Part shown: piece after piece, positions 1 through 8,155 of the stretch
Layout of the letters: every line of letters begins with the position of its first letter
Position numbering within the stretch: the first letter of the stretch is position 1
Assembly: GCA_963711595.1 (NCBI GenBank)
Contig: CAVQER010000001.1
Location: 186,001-250,000, forward strand
Reading direction: 5' to 3'
Length of the DNA: 64,000 nt
Source: JAUSIF01 sp963711595
GTDB lineage: Bacteria; Pseudomonadota; Alphaproteobacteria; Rhizobiales; Xanthobacteraceae
Notes under the pieces: generated by a model
What the model saw: only the letters and a program-made list of their open reading frames with translations
Told to the model about the DNA's origin: nothing
Database searches by the model: none
Made by a program: the position numbers and the translations under genes

Positions 1-312
1 CTCGCAAACATGGACGAAAAGCGGCTCAACATTTTTCCGGATACGCCGACTCTCAAAGAGTCCACCGGCTCTGCATGGACGGTCGGCGCGTGGCGCGTGA
101 TCGCCGGGCCCAAGGGCTTGCCGAAGGAGGTCTCCGACAAGCTCGTGCCGGCACTTGAGCGCGCCTACAAGAGCAAAGAGTACAAGGACTTCATGGAAAA
201 CCGCGGCTTCGGAATGGTCTGGCGTGCCGCAGATGATGCGAGATCCTTCATGGAAAAAGCGGATACCGATCTCGGCGAGGTCATGAAGAAAGCCGGGTTG
301 ACCAAGAAGTAG
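1..312 (+). CDS. TTT transporter substrate-binding protein (Bug/TctC family), C-terminal part
   Basis: The reading frame is open from base 1 and ends at a TAG, giving the last 103 residues of a protein whose start lies outside the window. The tail has the usual Bug/TctC layout: a FPDTPTLKE segment, a GLP-KEV-DKL helix region, and a final helix with lysines (MKKAGLTKK). These periplasmic proteins capture carboxylates or related organic acids and hand them to a TctAB membrane complex. tctB and tctA follow directly on the same strand, which supports the call. The ligand cannot be read from this fragment. The internal ATG at base 10 is not the true start. Confidence 0.85.
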   Translation, partial: LANMDEKRLNIFPDTPTLKESTGSAWTVGAWRVIAGPKGLPKEVSDKLVPALERAYKSKEYKDFMENRGFGMVWRAADDARSFMEKADTDLGEVMKKAGLTKK

Positions 313-398
313 GGCTGCCCGGCCAACGCATCGATAAGGGGTCTTCGGCTGACGCGCTCCCTCCGGTGTGAAGGAAGGAGTGCTTTTCGCTCGACGGT

Positions 399-893
399 TT
401 GGGGACGCGCTTGAAGTTCAACGACGCCGTCATTGGCATCTTCTTCATTCTGTTCGGCGGCCTGTTGTTTTACGTGACGCGGGACTTTCCGCCGATGCCC
501 GGCCAGGCCTACGGCCCCGATCTGTTTCCCCGCATCATCGGCGCCGGCATGGCCTTCGCGGGGGCGCTGCTGACCGTGAAAGGGCTGCGCGACCATCGTG
601 AAGGTGGCGCATGGGCCGCGCCGCTCGATTGGATGCGTGATCCGCGCGCCATTTCGAATTTTGCCCTCGTCGTCGCCGTCTTGGTTTTTTACATTCTCGT
701 TTCGGACCGGCTCGGTTTCCTCGTCACGGGTTTTCTGTGCCTCTTCGTCCTGCTCGCCTGGTTGCGCGGTTTCGCCAGATGGATGTCATCGGCCGTCATC
801 GCGGCCGCCTCGGTGCTGGCAATCCAAACGCTCTTCGGCCACCTGCTGCGCGTGCCCCTGCCTCGCGGCTTGTTGCAAACGTTTCCGTGGTGA
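399..893 (+). CDS. tctB: TTT transporter small membrane subunit TctB
   Basis: This 164-residue hydrophobic protein has four predicted membrane segments, the size and pattern of TctB-family subunits. The early block GQAYGPDLFPRIIG matches the P-G-LFP-I motif of that family. It should form the small subunit of a secondary, ion-driven importer with TctA. No ATG is available between the upstream in-frame stop (369) and the protein body. The start is therefore TTG at 399 or TTG at 411, and an AAGGAAGGAG purine run at 371-380 lies rather far upstream. It sits between the tctC tail and tctA in one operon. The stop at 891-893 is close to the tctA start. Confidence 0.85.
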   Translation: MGTRLKFNDAVIGIFFILFGGLLFYVTRDFPPMPGQAYGPDLFPRIIGAGMAFAGALLTVKGLRDHREGGAWAAPLDWMRDPRAISNFALVVAVLVFYILVSDRLGFLVTGFLCLFVLLAWLRGFARWMSSAVIAAASVLAIQTLFGHLLRVPLPRGLLQTFPW

Positions 894-902
894 GTGCCCG
901 CC

Positions 903-2399
903 ATGGAACCGATCCTGCAGGCCGCCGCACTCATCTTCGATCCCTATGTGCTGATGGTCATTCTGCTGTCGGCCGCATTCGGGCTGTTTGTCGGGGCGGT
1001 ACCCGGCCTCACGGCGACGATGGCGACGGCGCTGCTCGTGCCGATCACCTTCTTCATGCCGCCGGTGCCGTCGCTCGCGGCGATCGTCACCGCGACAGCC
1101 ATGGCCATTTTCGCCGGAGATATTCCGAGCGCGCTGCTGCGCATCCCCGGCACACCCGCTTCCGCAGCCTACACGGACGAAGCCTATGCAATGACGCGGA
1201 AGGGAGATGCGGAACTCGCGCTAGGCATCTGCCTCAGCACTTCGGTGCTGGGCGGGTTGTTTGGCGCGGTGGTGCTCTGCTCGTCGGCGCCCTTGCTGGC
1301 AGAGATCGCGCTCAAATTCTCCGGCTACGAATATTTCTGGCTGGCTCTGCTGGGTCTCACCTGCGCGGCTTTCATTTCGAGCGATCAGCCGGTCAAAGGA
1401 CTGCTCTCGCTCCTGATCGGACTTCTGATCGCCAGCGTCGGCATCGATCCGACCACAGGACAGCCGCGCTTTACCTTTGGCAGTGTTGAGCTCCTCGGCG
1501 GCATCGGCCTCATTCCCGCGATGATCGGCATGTTCGCGATCACCGAAGTGTTTCGTTCGGTGACCGCTTTGCAGGCCTTGCCGCCGATGGACCAGCGCCC
1601 GATCGGAAACATTTTCAAGGGTCTCGGCCACGTTCTGTTTCGCTACAAGACAAACTTGTTCCGCGGAAACGTCATCGGCGTCATTGTGGGCGCTCTGCCC
1701 GGCGCCGGCGCGGACATTGCCGCATGGATCTCCTACGCGGTAGCCAAGAAATTCTCGAAAGAACCGGAAAAATTCGGAACGGGGAACCCCGAGGGGTTGG
1801 TCGACGCCGGGGCGGCCAACAATTCGGCGCTCGGCGGAGCGTGGGTGCCGGCGCTGGTATTCGGAATTCCCGGCAACTCCATCACCGCGATCGTAATCGG
1901 TGTGCTCTACGTAAAGGGCATGAACCCTGGGCCAACCGTATTTCTCAACCAGCCGGAATTGATCTATGCGGTTTTCATTTCATTCTTCCTCGCGAACATT
2001 CTGCTTCTTCCGCTTGGCTACGCCGCGATCAAATCCTCCAAACAAATCCTGCGGGTGCCGCGCGAAGTACTGATGCCCGTGATCCTCATGTTTTGCGTCG
2101 TCGGCACGTTTGCGATCAACAACACCGTGTTCGATGTCGGCGTCATGCTGTGCCTCGGATTGGTCGCCTACCTGATGGAGGAAAACGGGATCCCGATTGC
2201 TCCCGCGATCCTCGGCCTGGTGCTCGGTCAGTTGATTGAGGAAAGCTTCATGACCTCAATGATCAAGGCGAACGGAAATCTTCTGATGTTTTTCTCTCGC
2301 CCGATTTCTGCGGTTCTCGGCGTTACCGTAATTCTGATCTGGTGCTGGCCGCTGCTGCGTTGGACGATGCGCAATGCGCCCAGCATCCGGGCAAGCTAA
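903..2399 (+). CDS. tctA: TTT transporter large membrane subunit TctA
   Basis: This protein of about 498 residues with many membrane segments belongs to the TctA family, the large permease of TTT importers. It carries the glycine-rich first signature (GAVPGLTATMATALLVP), the SALLRIPGTP segment, and the second-half repeat GALPGAGADIAAWISYA. The ATG at 903 is preferred because GGTGAG lies 8 bases upstream; a GTG at 894 is the alternative and would add three residues. The signatures differ noticeably from those of the second TctA in this window (29076-30587): for example, ATMATALLVP replaces the more common PLAGMTLLLP. The two systems probably take different substrates. It converges with rlmE, 45 bases away. 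Confidence 0.88.
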   Translation: MEPILQAAALIFDPYVLMVILLSAAFGLFVGAVPGLTATMATALLVPITFFMPPVPSLAAIVTATAMAIFAGDIPSALLRIPGTPASAAYTDEAYAMTRKGDAELALGICLSTSVLGGLFGAVVLCSSAPLLAEIALKFSGYEYFWLALLGLTCAAFISSDQPVKGLLSLLIGLLIASVGIDPTTGQPRFTFGSVELLGGIGLIPAMIGMFAITEVFRSVTALQALPPMDQRPIGNIFKGLGHVLFRYKTNLFRGNVIGVIVGALPGAGADIAAWISYAVAKKFSKEPEKFGTGNPEGLVDAGAANNSALGGAWVPALVFGIPGNSITAIVIGVLYVKGMNPGPTVFLNQPELIYAVFISFFLANILLLPLGYAAIKSSKQILRVPREVLMPVILMFCVVGTFAINNTVFDVGVMLCLGLVAYLMEENGIPIAPAILGLVLGQLIEESFMTSMIKANGNLLMFFSRPISAVLGVTVILIWCWPLLRWTMRNAPSIRAS

Positions 2400-2444
2400 G
2401 GCAACGCTGACCGCCGATTGGCCCGCCGTATCGAGGCCAAAACG

Positions 2445-3116
2445 TCAGCTTCGAAAACCCGTCGCCAATACATAGAGCTCGGCGGAGTCGGCGCGGCTGG
2501 CGGGCGGTTTCACATGTTTGACTGTCGCGAAGTCGCGCTTGAGCGAGGCGAGCAACTCCGACTCCGTGCCGCCCTGAATCACCTTGGCGAGAAAGGCGCC
2601 GCCCGGGGCGAGTACTTCCTGCGCGAATTCGGCGGCGGCTTCGACGAGCGCCATGACCTTGAGATGGTCGGTCTTGCGATGACCGGTGGCGTTCGCCGCC
2701 ATATCGCAAAGTACGATGTCCACCTTGCCGCCGAGCATGTCCTTCAGCCTTGCCGGCGCCGTGTGATCGAGGAAATCGACGCACGCGAATTCCACGTTCG
2801 CAATCGGATCGATTTCGAGCAAATCGATCGCGACGACCCGTCCCGCGCCCTTCCCCGCGCCGACGCGAGCTGCCGCGACCTGGCTCCAGCCCCCGGGTGC
2901 TGCGCCAAGATCGACCACCCTGATACCCGGCTTCAGCAGCCGGTATTTGTCATCAATTTCGATGAGCTTGTAGGCCGCGCGCGAGCGAAACCCTTCGCCT
3001 TTGGCGCGGCGGACGTAGGGATCGTCGAGCTGACGCTGCAGCCAGTGTTGCGAAGAAACCGAGCGGCCGCTTGCAGTCTTTAGCCGGCTTCTGCCCCTTA
3101 CCGGCGGGCGGCTCAT
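2445..3116 (-). CDS. rlmE: 23S rRNA 2'-O-methyltransferase RlmE (FtsJ/RrmJ)
   Basis: This 223-residue protein is a SAM-dependent methyltransferase of the FtsJ family, which methylates the ribose of U2552 in 23S rRNA. It shows the SAM-binding motif VVDLGAAPGGWSQVA and the K-D-K-E catalytic set in order: the K of AAYKLIE, the D of CDMAANATG, the K of FLAKVIQGG and the E of SAELYVLA. Length is normal for the family with a short basic N-terminus. The ATG at 3116 overlaps the stop of the upstream ppx gene as ATGA, so the two are translationally coupled. An upstream in-frame extension to 3287 lies within ppx and is not needed. Confidence 0.95.
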   Translation of the reverse strand: MSRPPVRGRSRLKTASGRSVSSQHWLQRQLDDPYVRRAKGEGFRSRAAYKLIEIDDKYRLLKPGIRVVDLGAAPGGWSQVAAARVGAGKGAGRVVAIDLLEIDPIANVEFACVDFLDHTAPARLKDMLGGKVDIVLCDMAANATGHRKTDHLKVMALVEAAAEFAQEVLAPGGAFLAKVIQGGTESELLASLKRDFATVKHVKPPASRADSAELYVLATGFRS

Positions 3117-4222
3117 GCGGAAACACTCTGCGCCCAGGCACCATCGGCGCGCATCAATTCGACGAGCATGCCTTCGCGCAGGCCACGATCGGCGACGCGA
3201 AGCCGGTCGCACGGGAACACGCGGCGTATCGCTTCCAGAATGGCGCAACCTCCGAGGACGAGATCGGCACGCTCGGCGCCGATGCAAGCGTTGAGCACGC
3301 GTTCCTCGTAGCTAGTTGCAAGGAGACGCTCGACGACGGCGTCGAGCTCGCTTGCTTGAAACCACAGGCCGTCGACGCGTTGGCGATCGTAACGCGGCAA
3401 ATCGAGATGCAGCCCGGCCATGGTCGTCACTGTGCCCGAGGTGCCGAGCAGGTGCATTCCGTCCATACTCTCGACGCCGGCACGCGCAGCGAACTCAACG
3501 ACCAGCGGCTGTACCTCGCCGACCATGGCGGCGAAGCTCGCGCGCGTCACATCCTTGCCGCCATACCGTTCGGCGAGGGTGACAACTCCGACGGGCAGCG
3601 ATGCCCAGGATTGAACCGCCGCCGACGGCGGGCCCTGGTCAAGAGCCGCGCGCCGGCCGAGAAAGGCAAGTTCCGAAGAACCGCCGCCGATATCGAACAG
3701 GATCGCGCCGCGCGCCTCCGGATCGAGCAAAGATGCGCAACCATGGGCCGCGAGCCGCGCCTCGGTCTCCCGATCGATGATCTCGAGCACGAGGCCGGTC
3801 GCAGTCCGAACGCGAGACAGGAAGTCATTGCCGTTGCCGGCGGCGCGGCAGGCCTCGGTGGCGATCAGGCGCGAGCGGATCTTTCCGTGTTGCCGCAGTT
3901 TGCCGGCGCATATTCTCAGTGCGCCAATGGCGCGGTTCATCGCCATGTCGGAAAGGCGCCCAGATGTCGACAGTCCTTCCCCGAGACGAACGATGCGAGA
4001 GAAGGAATCGACGACGCGGAATGCGTCCGTTGTCGGGCGCGCGACGAGGAGGCGGCAGTTGTTGGTTCCGAGGTCGAGAGCCGCGTAGTGGATGTCCGCG
4101 GTATTGCCGCCGGTTGGGCCCGACGGATTACGCCAAGGACCGCGATAGCGGCGCCGTTTGCGGCCCCTGCCCATCGGCGTCGATCGCGGGCCGTTCGCGC
4201 CGTTCGCGCGATCGTCCGACAT
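3113..4222 (-). CDS. ppx: Exopolyphosphatase / pppGpp phosphohydrolase (Ppx/GppA family)
   Basis: The 369-residue protein has the two ASKHA-fold phosphate motifs of Ppx/GppA: AALDLGTNNCRLLVA near the N-terminus and ILFDIGGGSSELAFL in the middle, followed by LLGTSGTVTTMAG. Family members hydrolyse polyphosphate or pppGpp in the cytoplasm. The start at 4222 is chosen because AAAGGA lies 6 bases upstream; a longer frame to 4351 lacks such a site. The first 35 residues are arginine-rich and low in complexity. Coupling with rlmE by a 4-base overlap is a common alphaproteobacterial arrangement. The gene is divergent from the 2OG-Fe oxygenase gene, and 4223-4395 must hold both promoters. Confidence 0.93.
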   Translation of the reverse strand: MSDDRANGANGPRSTPMGRGRKRRRYRGPWRNPSGPTGGNTADIHYAALDLGTNNCRLLVARPTTDAFRVVDSFSRIVRLGEGLSTSGRLSDMAMNRAIGALRICAGKLRQHGKIRSRLIATEACRAAGNGNDFLSRVRTATGLVLEIIDRETEARLAAHGCASLLDPEARGAILFDIGGGSSELAFLGRRAALDQGPPSAAVQSWASLPVGVVTLAERYGGKDVTRASFAAMVGEVQPLVVEFAARAGVESMDGMHLLGTSGTVTTMAGLHLDLPRYDRQRVDGLWFQASELDAVVERLLATSYEERVLNACIGAERADLVLGGCAILEAIRRVFPCDRLRVADRGLREGMLVELMRADGAWAQSVSA

Positions 4223-4395
4223 TTCGGTCCTTTCCCGCGCGTCCGGAGCAAAATGCGGCGCTCGACGGATGCGCGGTATCTCGGGTTCCTCAGTTGCGCT
4301 CAGTGTAACGCCGATACCGATGCGCGCAAAGGCCGACCTACTTGCGCTCATTTCCCGCCTTCACTAATCCTTCGGCAGTTCGTAAGAGGGACGTC

Positions 4396-5172
4396 ATGGA
4401 AAAGCAGCAGGCGCAGCGGGTCATCGACCATGTGGTGAAGGCCGTCGATGCCGCGCCGCGCTTGGATGATCCGTTTCTGCACCTCACATTCACGGGCATT
4501 TTCCCGGACGATGTGTATGCCGAGATGCTCGATGCGATGCCGTCCTCCTCGGACTATCGCGCCCTGCCCGGTCGCGGCGGCAGCAACCTGCGCGCGGACG
4601 GCAGCTCGACGCGTGTGAAGATCGACCTGTTTCGGGAATACATCCGGCATCTGCCGCAGACCAAGCAAAAGGTCTGGGACGTCGTCGGTCACGCTTTGTG
4701 CTCGAAGCCGGTGCGCGACGCGTTTGTCCGCCGCCTAGCGCCGGGCCTCGAGCATCGTTTCGGCTCCGCGTACGCGAGCGTCGGCATGTACCCGATCCCG
4801 ATCCTCACGCGCGACATACCCGGATACAGGATCAAGCCGCACACGGACACGCACTGGAAGGGCATCACGGTCCAGCTCTATCTGCCGCGCGATGAGGCCT
4901 GGACGGATATCGGCACGATTTTTCACGGTCGCGAGAACGGCAAGCTTACGCGCGCGAAGCAGATGCGCTTCGCGCCGAACTCCGGCTACGCTTTCGCGGT
5001 GACGGACAATAGCTGGCACTCGGCGGACCCGGTGCACGAGCGCGTGACCACGCGGGATTCGATCCTGCTCACTTATTTCGTGGACAAGGGACCCGTACGC
5101 ATCCTGCGCAATCGCGGAAAGCGTATCGGCAATTTCTTGCTGAACGAAATGCGCAACGTGACGGGGCGCTGA
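4396..5172 (+). CDS. 2-oxoglutarate/Fe(II)-dependent oxygenase-like protein
   Basis: The 258-residue protein has the metal and cosubstrate residues of the double-stranded beta-helix oxygenases: His149 and Asp151 in KPHTDTHWKG, His208 in NSWHSADPVHE, and Arg220 before DSILLTYF. This H-x-D...H...R order suggests binding of Fe(II) and 2-oxoglutarate. The substrate is unknown; relatives act on sugars, proteins or small metabolites. The start at ATG 4396 is supported by AAGAGGG 5 bases upstream, and the upstream in-frame ATG at 4342 has no such site. It is divergent from ppx and convergent with the holin-family gene. No signal peptide is seen. Confidence 0.75.
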   Translation: MEKQQAQRVIDHVVKAVDAAPRLDDPFLHLTFTGIFPDDVYAEMLDAMPSSSDYRALPGRGGSNLRADGSSTRVKIDLFREYIRHLPQTKQKVWDVVGHALCSKPVRDAFVRRLAPGLEHRFGSAYASVGMYPIPILTRDIPGYRIKPHTDTHWKGITVQLYLPRDEAWTDIGTIFHGRENGKLTRAKQMRFAPNSGYAFAVTDNSWHSADPVHERVTTRDSILLTYFVDKGPVRILRNRGKRIGNFLLNEMRNVTGR

Positions 5173-5178
5173 CGGCCC

Positions 5179-5655
5179 TCAGCTGATCTCTTCGTCTGGA
5201 TCGCGATCGGCGTGCTCGTGATGCTGCGCCGGATCGGAGCGGCCGTTGCGGCTCGTCATAACGCCGCCGGCGACAGCCGCCAGCACCAAGAGCGGGAGAA
5301 GTCCACGCACGCCCAGACCGCGCGCTAGCTGCAGGCCGGTAAGCAGCACGGCCGGCTCCTGAAGCAATCGGGCGAACGCGTTCGTTTCGCGCACCGGCTC
5401 GCGTCGCACGGGAGGGACGCGACGGCGGACGGCGAGTACGACGATGCCGCCGATCGCCGCGACGGCGGCGAACAGGCCCGACAGCGCAAGCCACGCTTCC
5501 ATCGTGCCGTAGTTCTGCTGGGTCCAGAGAAAAAGTACGATGGCGAGGCATGCGAACGCCGCGGTCGCCGCGGATGCGGCGACCGCTCCGGCGATGGCGA
5601 TCTTCAGTGCGCCATCGATCCTGCGTTTCAGGTCGTCCAACAATCCGGTCAACAC
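5179..5655 (-). CDS. Phage holin superfamily III-like membrane protein (DUF1469/YqjE family)
   Basis: This 158-residue protein has two central membrane segments (about residues 15-45 and 57-77), a charged linker, a third hydrophobic stretch near 115-133 and an acidic/histidine tail. That layout fits the YqjE/DUF1469 family of small inner-membrane proteins, which commonly sit next to a DUF883/YqjD gene, as here. The role is unknown; in enterobacteria these proteins are linked to stress and stationary phase. The start is GTG at 5655 with AGGAGGGG 6 bases upstream. It likely forms an operon with the DUF883 gene 54 bases upstream. Confidence 0.7.
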   Translation of the reverse strand: MLTGLLDDLKRRIDGALKIAIAGAVAASAATAAFACLAIVLFLWTQQNYGTMEAWLALSGLFAAVAAIGGIVVLAVRRRVPPVRREPVRETNAFARLLQEPAVLLTGLQLARGLGVRGLLPLLVLAAVAGGVMTSRNGRSDPAQHHEHADRDPDEEIS

Positions 5656-5709
5656 ACTCGCCCCTCCTGCCGCCCGCTAAGCCGGACGCGCGAGGTCAAC
5701 GCACCACAA

Positions 5710-6078
5710 TCAGCGGCGCCAAACGGCGCCGAGGATGAAGCCCGCTGCGAGCGCCATCGCGAGGGTCGTGAACGGGCGGTTGTGGACCGACTCCTCGATC
5801 GCCTCTGCGACCGAGTCCCGCACCTCACGGACTGCATCGACGGCTTCCGTGCCGAGCTCGCTTGCATCGTCGATTGCATCACCGACGGTCTGCTTCGCCC
5901 GATCGACCTGGTAGCGCGCACGGCGAGTGGCGGTGTTGCGAGTCGCGGAAAGCAGCTTGGATACGTGATCGCTGATCGTCGCCATGTCCTTCTTCAGGCG
6001 CTCGATCTCGCGATCCATTTCAGGACTGGTGATCTTGCCGCCGTTGCTAGACGTCGTGCTCTTCTGAGCTTCTGCCAT
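5710..6078 (-). CDS. DUF883 family protein (ElaB/YqjD-like)
   Basis: The 122-residue protein has a hydrophilic, coiled-coil-prone N-terminal part with heptad-like charged residues (about 20-95). One C-terminal membrane segment follows, ending in GFILGAVWRR, where the final basic residues suit a C-tail anchor. This is the architecture of ElaB/YqjD proteins, which are inner-membrane proteins reported to associate with ribosomes in stationary phase in E. coli. Here only the architecture and the neighbouring YqjE-like gene support the name. The ATG at 6078 is the natural start. A 100-residue frame on the opposite strand over the same bases is a shadow. Confidence 0.75.
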   Translation of the reverse strand: MAEAQKSTTSSNGGKITSPEMDREIERLKKDMATISDHVSKLLSATRNTATRRARYQVDRAKQTVGDAIDDASELGTEAVDAVREVRDSVAEAIEESVHNRPFTTLAMALAAGFILGAVWRR

Positions 6079-6144
6079 GACTGACCCCTGTGGAGGAGAT
6101 TCAATGGGCCCAACGCGCCCGGCCCTCTTAGGGTTCCATCGGGG

Positions 6145-7248
6145 TCAATCGGGCAGTTTCGTTTCGGCCGGAAACATGTGGTTCAAGGCAACCATGCCGA
6201 TGATCAGGAGCGGCACCGCGAGCAAGGCACCGAATGGTCCCCAAAACCAGGTCCAGAAGGCTACCGCCAAAAACACAAGAAGCGGGCTCAAGGCGAGCTG
6301 AAGTCCGACGATCCCGGGCGTTACGAACTCCCCTTCGACAATCGATGCGGCGAAAAAGAAGGCGGGTGCTGCAAGCGCTAGCGCGAGCGACTCGAAAGAC
6401 AGGAGTCCGACGCCGAGAAGAAGCAGAATCGTAACGGCCGGCCCGATGTAGGGCATGAAGTTCAGGATGAAGGCGAGCACCGCCCAAACCAGCGGATTGG
6501 GCAAGCCGATCAGATAAGCGAAAGCGCCGAGCAGAAGGCCAAGCGCCAAATTGATGCCGGCAATCGTGACGAAGTAGCGCGTTATGCTTGCCTCGGTATC
6601 GTTCAGGAAGCGCATCGCATCGAGACGCGCCTTTCGACCCGCCCAGAAAGTAAGAAAGCGACGGCGAATATTTTCGCGACCTGCGAGAAAGAAGAGCAGC
6701 GTCGCAAAGAAGATGATCATCTGACCCAGGGCGGGAGTCAGCACGCTGAGCATTGGCTGTACGAGCACCGCGTAAAGGTCGACACTGATGCCGCCCTCGC
6801 CTTCCTTTGCGCGCCCCATGATGCTTTCGCGCAGGCTGTTAAAGGCAGCGATCGGGCCGTCGAGAAACCTAAACTTTTCGCGCAGCACGACGCCAAATTG
6901 CGGCGCCTTTTGAATCCATTCGCTGACCGGCTCCGCGAGGAGGACGATGGCGTACGAGAGCGCGGCAATCAAAATACCAACGAGTAGCAAGGCGGTTAGC
7001 CAATACGGAATTCCCGCCGCCCGTGCTCGTACGAGAAGCGGCGTGAGGACGATGCCGGTTATGAACGCAAGAACGACCGGCATGACGACCGGCTGCGCGT
7101 AATGGAGCGCCGCGAGCAGGAGCAAGACGAAAATGCCCATCGTCGCCGCCCGCGCCGCGCCGTTCCAGAAAAGCTCACTGCGGATGACGTGTTGCCCGGC
7201 TGACCGATGTGTCGGCGGCGTGCTGGGGGGTGGGGAACGAAGGTTCAT
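6145..7248 (-). CDS. AI-2E family transporter (PF01594-type permease)
   Basis: This 367-residue protein with about eight membrane segments belongs to the AI-2E/UPF0118 exporter family. Typical features are an early pair of helices (MGIFVLLLLAALHYAQPVV), a long cytosolic region in the middle (about 110-190), and the conserved LVWAVLAFILNFMPYIGP segment with the nearby glycine-rich LLLLGVG. Members are proposed to export autoinducer-2 or to act as ion antiporters, so the substrate here is open. The start at 7248 is preferred because an AGGGA purine run lies about 7 bases upstream. The longer frame to 7416 runs into the leader of the divergent nitroreductase gene. Confidence 0.85.
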   Translation of the reverse strand: MNLRSPPPSTPPTHRSAGQHVIRSELFWNGAARAATMGIFVLLLLAALHYAQPVVMPVVLAFITGIVLTPLLVRARAAGIPYWLTALLLVGILIAALSYAIVLLAEPVSEWIQKAPQFGVVLREKFRFLDGPIAAFNSLRESIMGRAKEGEGGISVDLYAVLVQPMLSVLTPALGQMIIFFATLLFFLAGRENIRRRFLTFWAGRKARLDAMRFLNDTEASITRYFVTIAGINLALGLLLGAFAYLIGLPNPLVWAVLAFILNFMPYIGPAVTILLLLGVGLLSFESLALALAAPAFFFAASIVEGEFVTPGIVGLQLALSPLLVFLAVAFWTWFWGPFGALLAVPLLIIGMVALNHMFPAETKLPD

Positions 7249-7390
7249 GCCATTCCCTAAGGCGGTTGCTGGGCTAAACGAGTGCTGCCACGGTCGAGGC
7301 CAATTGCATAAATCCGCGACGGCACAAAAGGTTGCAGCCGATGGGGCGCGCGGCTTAAATGCCGCGAGCGAGTGCGAACGGGAGGAAGCC

Positions 7391-8146
7391 ATGAACGAGC
7401 CGGCGCCAACCTTCACCCCAAGTGTCGAGCGCTACCAGCTGTTGATGGACGTGGTGCGCACCCGCATGACGACCCGCCAGTTCAACCCCGATATCCGGGT
7501 GCCTCGCGAACACATCGAGATGATCCTCGACGCGGCACGGCACGGACCGTCGGGCGCCAATGCGCAGCCGTGGCACTACATCGTCGTCACCGATCCCGCC
7601 GTGAAAAAGAAGATCGCAGACTACTTTGTCGACGAGGCACGCAAGCGTGCCAAGCTCAAGATGAAATTTCCGACCCCGAATTATCGCGGCCTGGAAACCG
7701 CGCCCGGCTTCATCGTCGTAGCGGCCGACTTCCGCTTCGTGCGGGCCTTTCCCGTACTGCTGGACGGCTCCGACCTCGACAAACTCTATCAGCAGAATGC
7801 CGAGCGCATCCTGTTGCAGAGCGTTGCGGCCTCGACGATGTCCGCTCACCTCGCCGCCGCGGCGCTCGGCTATCAGGTCTGGTGGGTGACGGCGATCGGC
7901 CAGGACGATGCGCAGAAAGAGATGCGTCCGCTCCTCGGTGTCCCGGACGACCTCGCGATCATCGATATCATGTTGTTCGGTATTCCGGCGAAGCCGCCCT
8001 ACAAGCGATGGAAAAAGACGCTCGACCAGATCATGAGCTGGGACCGCTTCAACATGAAGAATCACATGAGCATCGCCGACATCGACAAGTGGGTCGATGA
8101 GACACGGCATAAGGTGATGTACCGCGACGAAGCGAAGATCGACTGA
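7391..8146 (+). CDS. Nitroreductase family FMN-dependent oxidoreductase
   Basis: The 251-residue protein has nitroreductase-fold features: an FMN phosphate-binding start TRMTTRQFNPD, the AARHGPSGANAQPWHYIVV segment, a central dimer helix around ILLQSVAASTMSAHLAAAALGY, and a C-terminal LLGVPDDLAIIDIMLFG strand. Family members use NAD(P)H to reduce nitro groups, quinones or enones, or dehalogenate substrates. The start at 7391 has a GGAGGAAG site directly upstream; a longer frame to 7133 overlaps the divergent gene. It lies 9 bases before an FAD-dependent reductase gene, so the two are one operon. The pair may work together with the reductase supplying electrons, which is inference. Confidence 0.88.
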   Translation: MNEPAPTFTPSVERYQLLMDVVRTRMTTRQFNPDIRVPREHIEMILDAARHGPSGANAQPWHYIVVTDPAVKKKIADYFVDEARKRAKLKMKFPTPNYRGLETAPGFIVVAADFRFVRAFPVLLDGSDLDKLYQQNAERILLQSVAASTMSAHLAAAALGYQVWWVTAIGQDDAQKEMRPLLGVPDDLAIIDIMLFGIPAKPPYKRWKKTLDQIMSWDRFNMKNHMSIADIDKWVDETRHKVMYRDEAKID

Positions 8147-8155
8147 TCGCCGCAC

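Noticed and set aside
3071..4438. A 455-residue plus-strand frame opposite ppx and rlmE
   Set aside because: It covers two clear minus-strand genes with catalytic motifs and has no recognisable domain of its own.
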